Of a stretch of DNA of 64,000 nt, positions 54,119 through 61,994 are shown one piece after another. The position numbers were made by a program, and so were the translations under genes. This stretch comes from Clostridia bacterium. GTDB taxonomy: Bacteria; Bacillota; Clostridia; Oscillospirales; Acutalibacteraceae. How positions within the stretch are numbered: position 1 is the first letter of the stretch; every line of letters begins with the position of its first letter. The stretch is from contig JAFTWE010000028.1 of the NCBI GenBank assembly GCA_017465465.1, positions 1 through 64,000 of the forward strand. The letters run 5' to 3'. Under the pieces are notes generated by a model that saw nothing but the letters and a program-made list of their open reading frames with translations, ran no database searches and was not told the DNA's origin.

Positions 54119-54745
54119 TTATTTTTCCTCCAACTTCTTATTTAAAATATCTATCTGATGCTGTAATTTGCATAATTCCTGTGAAATGGGGTCGGGAATG
54201 TGAATCTGGTCAAGGTCCTCGATTCGCTTTCCGTTGCGGCGCACAACTCTTGCAGGCACACCCACGGCAGTTGAATTTTCGGGAATGTTGTCAAGCACAA
54301 CCGCACCTGCGGCAATGTTAGTGTTGTCGCCAACGGTCAGAGGGCCGAGCACCTTTGCACCTGCGCCCACAAGAACATGGTTTCCTAATGTGGGGTGGCG
54401 CTTGCCTGTGTCTTTACCTGTACCGCCGAGTGTAACCCCTTGATAAAGGGTAACATCATCACCGATAACGGTGGTTTCACCAATAACAATTCCCGTTCCG
54501 TGGTCAATGAAAAATCTCTTGCCAATCTGAGCGCCGGGGTGAATTTCAATACCTGTGCGCTTTGATGTGTGCTGAGAAATTGCCCTTGCAATAAAAAACA
54601 TTTTATGGTTAAAAAACCAATGAGCCTTGCGGTGATTTCTTATTGCCTTGTAGCCGGGGTAAAGGAGCATAACCTCAATAGCCGAATGGCAGGCAGGGTC
54701 ACGCTCACGAACACACCTTATATCTTCTTTTAGCCTATCAAACAT
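54119..54745 (-). CDS. cysE: Serine O-acetyltransferase
   Basis: 208 residues. Left-handed beta-helix hexapeptide protein: GIEIHPGAQIGKRFFIDHGTGIVIGETTVIGDDVTLYQGV with the catalytic His/Asp, and VLVGAGAKVLGPLTVGDNTNIAAGAVVLDNIP. Makes O-acetylserine for cysteine. The short N-terminal helical region and the start at 54745 (AAGGTGAC upstream) fit the short Gram-positive form. An in-frame extension would run into the T-box terminator. Confidence 0.96.
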   Translation of the reverse strand: MFDRLKEDIRCVRERDPACHSAIEVMLLYPGYKAIRNHRKAHWFFNHKMFFIARAISQHTSKRTGIEIHPGAQIGKRFFIDHGTGIVIGETTVIGDDVTLYQGVTLGGTGKDTGKRHPTLGNHVLVGAGAKVLGPLTVGDNTNIAAGAVVLDNIPENSTAVGVPARVVRRNGKRIEDLDQIHIPDPISQELCKLQHQIDILNKKLEEK

Positions 54746-54767
54746 AACTGTCACCTTAAATAAAAAA

Positions 54768-54987
54768 ATCCGCCTCTGCCGCAAAAAGCGACGGAGGCGG
54801 TTAGTCCGCGGTTCCACTCCGGTTTATAACTCGATGCCTTTAACGGGGCAATCCGCACAGCGATACTTAGTTCCCGCTGTGTGCTGATGGGTGCATTTCG
54901 CCGCCGCCGCATAAGGAACTTTTCAGCTGCCGTTCCCTCTCTGATATGCTCTTTGCGGTTACTTCTCCCACTGATAGCGCATTTATT
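54768..54987 (-). ncRNA. T-box riboswitch, cysteine-specific
   Basis: Minus-strand leader. Specifier region GAAA-TGC-ACC with TGC (Cys) at 54895-54893. The T-box core AGTGGAACCGCGGA lies at 54818-54805; its TGGA bulge pairs with the UCCA end expected of tRNA-Cys. The terminator CCGCCTCCGTCGC/GCGGCAGAGGCGG (54800-54770) is followed by ATTTTTTT. Uncharged tRNA-Cys should allow transcription of cysE-cysS. A TATAAT -10 box lies at 54999-54994 with a poor -35. Confidence 0.93.
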
Positions 54988-55076
54988 ACTTTCATTATAC
55001 TACAAAACTTCAGATTTTGCATCTGCTATTATATAGTATAATATGAAAAAATTCAATAATTATTTGTTGATTTTGA

Positions 55077-55421
55077 TTAGAAATTGCCGCCGTTCCAGCC
55101 CCACTGTTCAATTTCTTCATATTTAATATAGGTTCTGTCCCCGGGGATTCCAAGCTCAGCTTCAAAAATTGAGCAAATCTCTGCTGAAAGCTGTTCACTT
55201 TCTGCAGGGTTGATTTTTCCCAGCACCTGAACCTCAACAAAGGCACTGGGGCGGGAGTTGTCGCCCTTGAACCAGATGCGGCAGTTATCCTCAAAGCTGA
55301 GCATAAGCCAGGCTTCGCTCTTTCCTTTTAATATAGAAATTGCCTGACCGAGCTTTTCTTTAAGAACAAGCTCTTTTTCAGGGGTAATTTCAACTGTAAC
55401 TTTTGTTGCAATATTCGGCAT
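55077..55421 (-). CDS. Macrophage migration inhibitory factor (MIF)-like protein, tautomerase superfamily
   Basis: 114 residues, the usual MIF length. The Pro after the initiator Met (catalytic Pro-1 of tautomerases) is present in MPNIATKVTVEI. The middle has WLMLSFEDNCRIWFKGD where MIF has the strand before its conserved Gly/Asn region, and the C terminus GIPGDRTYIKYEEIEQWGWNGGNF closely follows the MIF signature (DRxYIxY...WGWNGxxF). In the family it tautomerises phenylpyruvate or dopachrome; true role in bacteria is unknown. 11 bases after the DUF1015 gene, AAGGAG ribosome site. Confidence 0.85.
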   Translation of the reverse strand: MPNIATKVTVEITPEKELVLKEKLGQAISILKGKSEAWLMLSFEDNCRIWFKGDNSRPSAFVEVQVLGKINPAESEQLSAEICSIFEAELGIPGDRTYIKYEEIEQWGWNGGNF

Positions 55422-55432
55422 AGTAGTTCTCC

Positions 55433-56680
55433 TTATTTTAACTTGTGAATAAATAGTCCGCTTAAAAGCTTTGGCTCAAACCAGGTTGATTTAGGCGGCA
55501 TAATCTTGTCTGCATCTGCAATAGCCATAAGGTCATCAAGGGTGGTGGGGAACATTGAAAATGCAATTTTCATATCGGTGTTTACTCTGCGTTCAAGCTC
55601 ACCAAGGCCTCTGATACCGCCGATAAAGTCGATTCTCTTGTCGGTTCTCGGGTCATCAATGCCGAGAACGGGTGAAATAAGATTGTTCTGAAGAATTGAA
55701 ACATCAAGCCTTGAAACAGGGTCATTTGTGTCATAAGTTCCGTCTTTGGCTGTGAGCTTATACCATTCACCGTCAAGGAGCATACCGAAGGTGTGCTTTT
55801 CGCAAGGTTTATATGCTTCTTTGCCAACAGCTTCAATTTCAAAGCTTTCTTCAACCTTGCTGATAAATTCTTCCTTTGAGTATGAATTCAAATCCTTGAT
55901 AACACGGTTATAATCCATAATTTCAAGCTCATTTTCAGGGAAAAGAACAGCCAAGAAGAAATTGAATTCTTCTTCACCTGTGAAATCAGGGTTCTGCTCG
56001 CGTCTTTTAAGTCCGACCTTAACTGCGGAGGCGGCTCTGTGATGTCCGTCTGCAATGTAGAGATAATCCGTATCGGCAAATTTATTTGAAATTTCGTCAA
56101 TCAGCTTTTCGTCATCAACCACCCAAACAGTGTTTGCAATGCCGTCATCAGTAACAAAGTCGTAAACAGGGGTATGGCTTTCTTTCCAATTTTCCACAGC
56201 GTTTGAAATGAATTCATTTTGTCTGTATGTGAGGAAAATCGGGCCTGTATTTGCGTCGCAATAATCCACATGGTTAATTCTGTCTGCTTCTTTGTCGGCT
56301 CTTGTAAGCTCATGCTTTTTAATGATGTTGTTGATGTAATCGTCAATAGCTGTGCAGCCCACAAGACCTGTCTGACTTCTGCCGTTCATAATCTGGCGGT
56401 AGATGTAAATGCAGGGCTTCTTGTCCTGCTCACAAACTCCGTCAGTAACAAGCTTATCAAGGTTTTCTCTTGCTTTTAAATAAACTGCTTCGGTATATAT
56501 GTTTTCGGGGATAGGGTCAAAATCAATTTCAGCTTTGTCAACATGAAGAAATGAATAGGGCTTGCTCTGAACCATTTCTTTGGCTTCCTCGCTGTTCATA
56601 ACATCGTAGGGGAGTGCTGCAACATCCTGCGCCTTCGACGGGATTGGTCGTACAGCTTTAAAAGGTCTGAAAATTGCCAT
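55433..56680 (-). CDS. DUF1015 family protein
   Basis: 415 residues. The N terminus FRPFKAVRPIPSKAQDVAALPYDVMNSEEAKE and the central YIADGHHRAASAVKVG are the DUF1015 signature; the fold is thought to be related to ParB/sulfiredoxin nucleotide-binding proteins. Biochemical role is not established to my knowledge. AAGGAG before the ATG at 56680 fixes the start. Cotranscribed with the MIF-like gene from a consensus promoter. Confidence 0.85.
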   Translation of the reverse strand: MAIFRPFKAVRPIPSKAQDVAALPYDVMNSEEAKEMVQSKPYSFLHVDKAEIDFDPIPENIYTEAVYLKARENLDKLVTDGVCEQDKKPCIYIYRQIMNGRSQTGLVGCTAIDDYINNIIKKHELTRADKEADRINHVDYCDANTGPIFLTYRQNEFISNAVENWKESHTPVYDFVTDDGIANTVWVVDDEKLIDEISNKFADTDYLYIADGHHRAASAVKVGLKRREQNPDFTGEEEFNFFLAVLFPENELEIMDYNRVIKDLNSYSKEEFISKVEESFEIEAVGKEAYKPCEKHTFGMLLDGEWYKLTAKDGTYDTNDPVSRLDVSILQNNLISPVLGIDDPRTDKRIDFIGGIRGLGELERRVNTDMKIAFSMFPTTLDDLMAIADADKIMPPKSTWFEPKLLSGLFIHKLK

Positions 56681-56709
56681 ATAAAAACTCCTTAAATCAA
56701 TATACATAT

Positions 56710-56738
56710 ATTTTACAATATATGCACTTTGATGTCAA
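56710..56738 (-). promoter_or_regulatory. Promoter of the DUF1015-MIF transcript
   Basis: Minus strand: TTGACA (56738-56733), 17 bases, TAAAAT (56715-56710). Confidence 0.7.
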
Positions 56739-56764
56739 TTATCAGAAAAAATTTGCGCAAAATA

Positions 56765-56789
56765 AAAACGGACTCAAAGCTGAGCCCGT
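56765..56789 (-). terminator. Terminator after the XRE regulator gene
   Basis: Minus strand ACGGGCTCA, loop GCTT, TGAGTCCGT (one mispair), then TTTTATTTT. Confidence 0.8.
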
Positions 56790-56798
56790 GTAATATAA

Positions 56799-57044
56799 TT
56801 ATTCAATGTCAAGCAGCCAGTTAACTGAAACTCCAAGCACTTCCGCAATAGCCTTGAGTTCGTAATCGGCAACACCTCTTAATTGACCTTCAAGCTTTGA
56901 AAGGCCGGATGAGTTGAGGTCCACTCCTCTGATTTGAAGCTGAGCAAGCAGGTCTTTTTGTTTCATGCCGATGGATTTTCTTTGCTGTTCAACTCTCGCA
57001 CCGACAATGTTTTTGTCGCCCAATTCCTGTTTGCGGGTTCTCAT
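56799..57044 (-). CDS. Small XRE-family transcription regulator
   Basis: 81 residues, essentially one Cro/C1-type helix-turn-helix: VGARVEQQRKSIGMKQKDLLAQLQIRGVDLNSSGLSKLEGQLRGVADYELKAIAEVLGVSVNWLL covers helices 1-5 (given here as a region, residues 13-78). AAGGAGG precedes the ATG. The short palindrome ACAATATTGT at 57069-57078, between the -10 region and the start, could be its own operator. Target genes unknown; the divergent gene is a nicotinate phosphoribosyltransferase. Confidence 0.85.
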   Translation of the reverse strand: MRTRKQELGDKNIVGARVEQQRKSIGMKQKDLLAQLQIRGVDLNSSGLSKLEGQLRGVADYELKAIAEVLGVSVNWLLDIE

Positions 57045-57263
57045 TTTATCTCCTCCTTCAATTTTCTCAACAATATTGTAAGGCTATAATACCATATTTG
57101 AAATAAAAATAACAGTCAAAAATCAAAAAATTATACAAAATCACACAAATTTGGTTAAAATGTATATTTTCTTGGCGCTTTTATGTATGAAAATGACATT
57201 TAAACTCTGATTTTAAATATACAGTTGAGCATTATTGTACAGTCTGTTAAGTTTATTATACTG

Positions 57264-57292
57264 TTGAAAAAATCAAAACTGTGTGATATAAT
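57264..57292 (+). promoter_or_regulatory. Promoter of the nicotinate phosphoribosyltransferase gene
   Basis: TTGAAA (57264-57269), 17 bases, TATAAT (57287-57292). Upstream, the hexamer TACAGT occurs twice (57218 and 57238 regions), a possible regulator site. Otherwise the 280-base AT-rich gap 57045-57326 shows nothing. Confidence 0.7.
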
Positions 57293-57326
57293 CCCCTCAG
57301 CAGATTGCAATGGGAGGCGTATTCTG

Positions 57327-58778
57327 ATGACTAACGAATTAAAAGAACGCAATCTAACCATGCTCACCGACTTTTATGAAATAACAATGGCAAACGGTTA
57401 TTTCAAAAACGGAGTTGGTGACAGAATAACCCAGTTTGATATGTTTTTCAGAGAAGTTCCGGATAAAGGTGGCTTTGCCATTATGGCAGGCGTGGAACAG
57501 CTTGCTGATTATCTGAAAAATCTTAAATTTACCGAGGACGATTTGGATTACCTTGCAAGCAAGGGCTTTGAAAAGGAATTTCTTGATTATCTTCGCAATT
57601 TTGATTTCTGCTGTGATATCTGGTGCGTTCCTGAGGGAACTCCGATTTTCCCTTATGAGCCTATCGTAACCGTAAGAGGCCCTGCAATTCAGGCTCAGTT
57701 TATTGAAACAATGATTTTGATAACAATAAATCATCAGAGCCTTGTTGCTACCAAAGCCAACAGAATTGTCCGCGCCGCACAGGGCAGGGCAGTTATGGAG
57801 TTCGGCTCCCGCCGTTCTCAGGGCTATGACGGTGCAATTTACGGCGCAAGAGCTGCTTATATCGGCGGCTGCACAGGCACTGCCTGCACAATTTCTGACA
57901 GAGAGTTCGGCGTTAAAGCTCTCGGCACAATGGCTCATAGCTGGGTTCAGCTTTTTGACAGTGAGCTTGATGCTTTCTGTGCTTATGCAAGGGAATATCC
58001 TGACAGCTGCACCTTGCTTGTGGATACTTACAATGTTTTGAAATCAGGTATCCCCAATGCAATTGAAGCATTCAAGCGCGAGGTTTTGCCAAGAGGCTTC
58101 AGACCAAAGGGCATCAGAATTGACAGCGGTGACATTACCTATTTAACAAGAAAAGCCCGTAAAATGCTTGATGAAGCAGGTTTCCCAGATTGTGCAATCG
58201 TTGCCTCGAATTCCCTTGATGAATATATTATCAGAGATATGATTCAGCAGGGCGCAATGATTGACTCCTTCGGTGTTGGTGAGCGCCTTATTACCGCCTC
58301 TTCCAACCCTGTTTTCGGCGGTGTATATAAGCTTTGCGCTGTTGAAAATGAAAAAGGCGAGTTTATTCCTAAAATCAAGGTAAGCGAAAATGTTGCCAAG
58401 GTTACAATTCCCGGGGCCAAAAAGCTTTGGAGACTTTACGATAACGAAACAGGCAAGGCCATTGCCGACCTTATTACCTGCGAGGATGAAACAGTTGATG
58501 ATTCACAGCCGTATGAGCTGTTTGACCGCGATTTCACATGGAAGCGCAAGGTGGTTGAAAATTACACCGCCCGCGAGCTTCTTGTTCCCTTGTTTGTAAA
58601 AGGTAAGTGCGTATACGAATGTCCTCATATTGAAGAAATCAAAAAATACTGCAAAGAGCAGATTGATACCCTTTGGGATGAGGTTCTCCGTTTTGAAAAT
58701 CCGCATAATTATTATGTTGACCTTTCGCAGAAGCTTTGGGATTTGAAGAGCGATATGTTAAAACAAATAAAAAAATAA
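57327..58778 (+). CDS. pncB: Nicotinate phosphoribosyltransferase
   Basis: 483 residues. NAD salvage: nicotinate + PRPP to nicotinate mononucleotide. LTDFYEITMANGYF at the N terminus, AVMEFGSRRSQGYDGAIYGARAAYIGG near residue 155-180, GTMAHSWVQLF with the catalytic-region His, and GIRIDSGDITYL/VASNSLDEYII for PRPP binding; the Cys-rich C-terminal region of this longer Firmicutes form is present. Start at 57327 with GGGAGG nine bases upstream. Confidence 0.95.
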   Translation: MTNELKERNLTMLTDFYEITMANGYFKNGVGDRITQFDMFFREVPDKGGFAIMAGVEQLADYLKNLKFTEDDLDYLASKGFEKEFLDYLRNFDFCCDIWCVPEGTPIFPYEPIVTVRGPAIQAQFIETMILITINHQSLVATKANRIVRAAQGRAVMEFGSRRSQGYDGAIYGARAAYIGGCTGTACTISDREFGVKALGTMAHSWVQLFDSELDAFCAYAREYPDSCTLLVDTYNVLKSGIPNAIEAFKREVLPRGFRPKGIRIDSGDITYLTRKARKMLDEAGFPDCAIVASNSLDEYIIRDMIQQGAMIDSFGVGERLITASSNPVFGGVYKLCAVENEKGEFIPKIKVSENVAKVTIPGAKKLWRLYDNETGKAIADLITCEDETVDDSQPYELFDRDFTWKRKVVENYTARELLVPLFVKGKCVYECPHIEEIKKYCKEQIDTLWDEVLRFENPHNYYVDLSQKLWDLKSDMLKQIKK

Positions 58779-58783
58779 AAGCA

Positions 58784-58814
58784 ACGAGCCTCGAAGTCAA
58801 CCTTCGGGGCTCGT
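58784..58814. terminator. Hairpin between convergent genes
   Basis: ACGAGCCTCGAAG pairs with CTTCGGGGCTCGT (13 bp, one wobble). The T-tract is only on the minus-strand side (TGCTTTTATTTTTTT), so it mainly ends the small minus-strand gene. Confidence 0.75.
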
Positions 58815-58850
58815 CACATAGTTATGGGATTAAAAATGAAGTGGTCAGAA

Positions 58851-59108
58851 TTAAGCAATGTAGCGGATGTTTGAACATTCTGCAGAACGCACACTTTCCT
58901 TGCGGGCGGGCACAGCACGAAGATGCTTGCCTGTTTTTGCTTTCTTTTTAATATAGTGTCTTCTGAGTCTTTTGCCGATAGCTGTACCGATTGTGGTGCC
59001 GAGCCTGTCTTCAAAAGCGATGAGCTTCTTCTCGTTAAGAAGTCCTACTATAATTAAAACTACTGCTGCGAATTCAAAAATTGTTAAAGCTAACATTGTA
59101 CCTGTCAT
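58851..59108 (-). CDS. Small single-pass membrane protein with basic C terminus, under LexA-type boxes
   Basis: 85 residues. One hydrophobic segment at the N terminus (about residues 5-23: MLALTIFEFAAVVLIIVGLL), then NEKKLIAFEDRLGTTIGTAIGKRL and a strongly basic tail (KRLRRHYIKKKAKTGKHLR). It is preceded by GAGGAG and by a consensus promoter with GAACATTTGTTC just downstream of the -10 box. Size, topology and SOS-type control recall SOS division inhibitors such as YneA, but there is no LysM domain and no detectable similarity, so this is only a hypothesis. Start at 59108; an upstream in-frame Met would cover the operator. Confidence 0.7.
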   Translation of the reverse strand: MTGTMLALTIFEFAAVVLIIVGLLNEKKLIAFEDRLGTTIGTAIGKRLRRHYIKKKAKTGKHLRAVPARKESVRSAECSNIRYIA

Positions 59109-59140
59109 AATATATCTCCTCTTTCTTTCGAAAATCTGAC

Positions 59141-59162
59141 GAACATTTGTGAACATTTGTTC
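59141..59162. promoter_or_regulatory. LexA-type (Cheo/DinR) box, tandem
   Basis: GAACATTTGT occurs twice head to tail (59141-59150, 59151-59160); the second completes the palindrome GAAC-ATTT-GTTC (59151-59162), matching the Gram-positive LexA consensus GAAC-N4-GTTC. It lies between the minus-strand -10 box and the start of the 85-residue gene. Confidence 0.8.
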
Positions 59163-59173
59163 TTTGTGACTTT

Positions 59174-59212
59174 ATTATAACAGACTTTTTCGATTTGTCA
59201 ACACAAATGTTC
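59174..59212 (-). promoter_or_regulatory. Consensus promoter of the small membrane protein gene with overlapping LexA half-box
   Basis: Minus strand: TTGACA (59201-59196), 16 bases, TATAAT (59179-59174). Another GAACATTTGT core (minus strand, 59212-59203) ends where the -35 begins. Repressor bound here and at 59151 would bracket the promoter. Confidence 0.8.
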
Positions 59213-59277
59213 GATAAATTTTTAACTCACAGTCCGAAATAAAGGACCAACAACAACTTTCTTGTGTTGTTACTTAA

Positions 59278-59306
59278 TATATACCACAATATGTTGTGTC
59301 TGTCAA
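59278..59306 (-). promoter_or_regulatory. Second upstream minus-strand promoter with palindrome in its spacer
   Basis: Minus strand: TTGACA (59306-59301), 17 bases, TATATA (59283-59278); the spacer contains CACAA-CATA-TTGTG. About 100 bases separate it from the proximal promoter; the stretch between also holds AACAAC/GTTGTT repeats but no coding frame. Confidence 0.5.
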
Positions 59307-59369
59307 CACTTTTGCACACAATAATTAGAAAAAATAAATTTTTAAAAAGCATAATTGTTAACTTTATAT

Positions 59370-59416
59370 GAACATTTGTTCGGTGTATTGACAATCCGGG
59401 AAATATTGTCTATAAT
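59370..59416 (+). promoter_or_regulatory. LexA-type box and promoter of the beta-helix/LRR operon
   Basis: GAACATTTGTTC (59370-59381, perfect palindrome) lies 6 bases before TTGACA (59388-59393); 17 bases later TATAAT (59411-59416). A consensus promoter with an adjacent LexA box predicts strong DNA-damage induction. An untranslated leader of about 70 bases follows, ending in AAAGGAG before the ATG. Confidence 0.78.
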
Positions 59417-59493
59417 GGAAAATATGGTTAAGGCCACAAGGGGGAAGAGCATAAAGGATTTTCTTTAAAATATATTTTTAAAGGAGAAAATTT

Positions 59494-61971
59494 ATGTTAC
59501 TTAAATATAAAGAAACTGAATATAATAATAAAATTGAATATTTACGAAATAACGGCTATACCGTTAATAATGTTGCCCTCGATTACGAGGACTTTACAAC
59601 AGATGTTGAAAACCAAACTTTATTTGCCGAGTTTCAGTTGCCAAACGGGGGAAAGAGTTATAAAGATTATTCGGCAATTGTGGCTTGGTCAAATTATCTT
59701 GAAAATGACGATGCATCTGTTGAGCGAAGCTACAGCGGTATGCCCGTTCCGATTACATTTACTGCCGATAACAACGGTAATCCCGTAATCTGCAGTTATG
59801 TGTTTGAGGACACAGCAACCGAAGGCATAGTCAGACTCACAATCACCATAACAGGTACAATGGAGCACACTGATGCAGATTTCAAGTATTATATCGACAA
59901 CCTCAGGGGGCTTATGTTCATCGAAGGGGATGAATGTACCCTTGACCCTGATGTGTCATTGGTTGTTCCCAATCTCGAAGCATTTTTTGCTCAGGTAAAT
60001 GCAACCCAAACCTTCCAGCTTGACCTCACAACCAAAACCAGGCTCTTATCATTGGGGGATGATGAAGAGTTTTCTGCTTGCAGATGTTTTGAAGTAATTC
60101 CCGAAAAAAATCCGGTTGATGTTGCCGGGGCACTTATAGACGGTTCACATTACTATATAAATGAAAATGAGTATAAATTAGTGGACATTTCCAAAAAGAT
60201 AAAACCGGATTTGGTGGGATTTGCATCTATTGAAGAGCTCGACGCAACGGAATTGTCTTTAGTCGCGGATGCCGCCAGAACAAACTCAAAAATTTTGAAA
60301 GATATTGTTGCAAACAGCTCACTTGTTTGTTTATACTTAGAGAAAGACAAAATTTTTCCAATTTGCGAAAGCTTGCCGCTTAAAAGCAATCTTCGTATTG
60401 AGGGCAATGGCTCAACCATTATGGCCAGTGCAATGAAAGCTGATGGCGAAACTTATACCAAGAAGGAAATGTTTATTATAGGAAATTCGGCTGATAGCTC
60501 CATCGTTTCCAATGTAACTTTCGAAAACCTGATATTTAAGGGTCGTTTTGACGGCAGTGATGTTGGAGTGGATGACCAGTGTGTCAAAACTCTTTCCGAA
60601 TATCCTTTGCTGAAAAACTTAAATTTCGAGAAAGTAACATTCACCGGTTTTAAATTTGCTGTTCATCCCGGCAGTATCAATAAAAATCGACCTACTGAAA
60701 GTAGCTGTTGGTCATTTAACAACTGTGTGTTTACCGAGTGTGCAACTCCGGCTATGTTGAGCTACATTGATGATGTTTCTTTCACCAATTGCCATTTTAG
60801 TGCTTCATTGAGTGACAGGGAAACAGAACATTGCATCTATATTTCGGGCGGTACTTCTCACATCATAGTTGATAACTGTCTGCTTGAGAATGCAATGGGC
60901 GCAGGCATTGTCAACAGTTGTGCAACAAATGCATTGAAAGAAAATGAAACGGTAGATAATCCAAGTGAAGACCGAATTGAAACCGCTGAGTTGATGATGC
61001 GTAACAACAGGTTCACAAACAATCAAATCAGAAACTGTAATATGGGCATAATTATCGGTAATCCGTCTGAAAATATTTTAATTGAAAATATTTTTGTCAC
61101 CAATGTTTCCAGAGCCTTAGTTTTGCAGAATTGTAAAAATGTAGTTGTCAATAATTTCAATGCATCAGGCTGTTCTTATTACGAATATATTCGCATGGAC
61201 ACAGAGGGGGATACTCATTGGGGCAGCGAGCCTAACGATTGGTTTGCTCTTGCTATTCGTGGCTATGTTCAGGCGAAAATCACCAACAGCTTCTTTAGCA
61301 CTGGCGGTCTGATGTTCACTTGCTCGGAGTCATTCTTTCCCACAGACGGTTTAGGTGAACGAATTGAGGTTGATATTGATTTTGAGGATTGTGTTTTCCT
61401 GACCACTTTTTCCGAGTATTTAGAGAAAGAAGTAACCAAGGATGGTGTAACTACCATAGAATACACTCAGCCCGAGTGTTTCTTGGGTCTCGCTTGCAAC
61501 TCAAAATATGATGCCTCTCAGCATTTCTATTATAACATTCTCTTTTCTCGTTGTCAGTTCCACATGAACTCCGAGAACAATGAAAACTCAATGATTTTGT
61601 TAAGAGGTTTTGCAGATGACAAATCTAAGTATTATTTCAACAACTGCCTTATTACATACCGCGACGGTAACGGAAATCCTAATGACGATGTACCGGAATA
61701 TGATGCTAACGGCAACTTGATTGACGCTATGCCAAAAAGCTATTTCATCAGCCCCTATGATGGAACCTATGCAGAAATAACAGGTTGTATTTTTTATAAC
61801 AATCGTGATATATATCCGGAACTTAATAAAAAGTATGGATTTGTTAAGGTATCTCTTGAAAAAAATTGCACGATATACGATAACACTAAATACGATCAAA
61901 AGCTTATCATAACCAATAATATTCCTTCTTCGGAGAATGAAGAAACAACAGAAGAAACTACAACAGAATAA
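59494..61971 (+). CDS. Large parallel beta-helix protein without signal peptide, under a LexA-type box
   Basis: 825 residues. The first ~150 residues form a hydrophilic domain I do not recognise; there is no signal peptide or membrane segment. From about residue 295 to 790 short repeats such as VTFENLIFKG, WSFNNCVFTEC, VSFTNCHFSAS, IIVDNCLLENA, ILIENIFVTN and IDFEDCVFLT mark a right-handed parallel beta-helix (pectate-lyase/PbH1 type), as in polysaccharide lyases, phage tailspikes and some adhesins. The last ~15 residues are Glu/Thr repeats. Strong promoter with a LexA box; 23 bases ahead of a secreted LRR gene. Tailspike-like, bacteriocin-like or intracellular carbohydrate-acting roles are all possible. 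Confidence 0.75.
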   Translation: MLLKYKETEYNNKIEYLRNNGYTVNNVALDYEDFTTDVENQTLFAEFQLPNGGKSYKDYSAIVAWSNYLENDDASVERSYSGMPVPITFTADNNGNPVICSYVFEDTATEGIVRLTITITGTMEHTDADFKYYIDNLRGLMFIEGDECTLDPDVSLVVPNLEAFFAQVNATQTFQLDLTTKTRLLSLGDDEEFSACRCFEVIPEKNPVDVAGALIDGSHYYINENEYKLVDISKKIKPDLVGFASIEELDATELSLVADAARTNSKILKDIVANSSLVCLYLEKDKIFPICESLPLKSNLRIEGNGSTIMASAMKADGETYTKKEMFIIGNSADSSIVSNVTFENLIFKGRFDGSDVGVDDQCVKTLSEYPLLKNLNFEKVTFTGFKFAVHPGSINKNRPTESSCWSFNNCVFTECATPAMLSYIDDVSFTNCHFSASLSDRETEHCIYISGGTSHIIVDNCLLENAMGAGIVNSCATNALKENETVDNPSEDRIETAELMMRNNRFTNNQIRNCNMGIIIGNPSENILIENIFVTNVSRALVLQNCKNVVVNNFNASGCSYYEYIRMDTEGDTHWGSEPNDWFALAIRGYVQAKITNSFFSTGGLMFTCSESFFPTDGLGERIEVDIDFEDCVFLTTFSEYLEKEVTKDGVTTIEYTQPECFLGLACNSKYDASQHFYYNILFSRCQFHMNSENNENSMILLRGFADDKSKYYFNNCLITYRDGNGNPNDDVPEYDANGNLIDAMPKSYFISPYDGTYAEITGCIFYNNRDIYPELNKKYGFVKVSLEKNCTIYDNTKYDQKLIITNNIPSSENEETTEETTTE

Positions 61972-61994
61972 CTAATAACTTAGGAGGTTATTTT

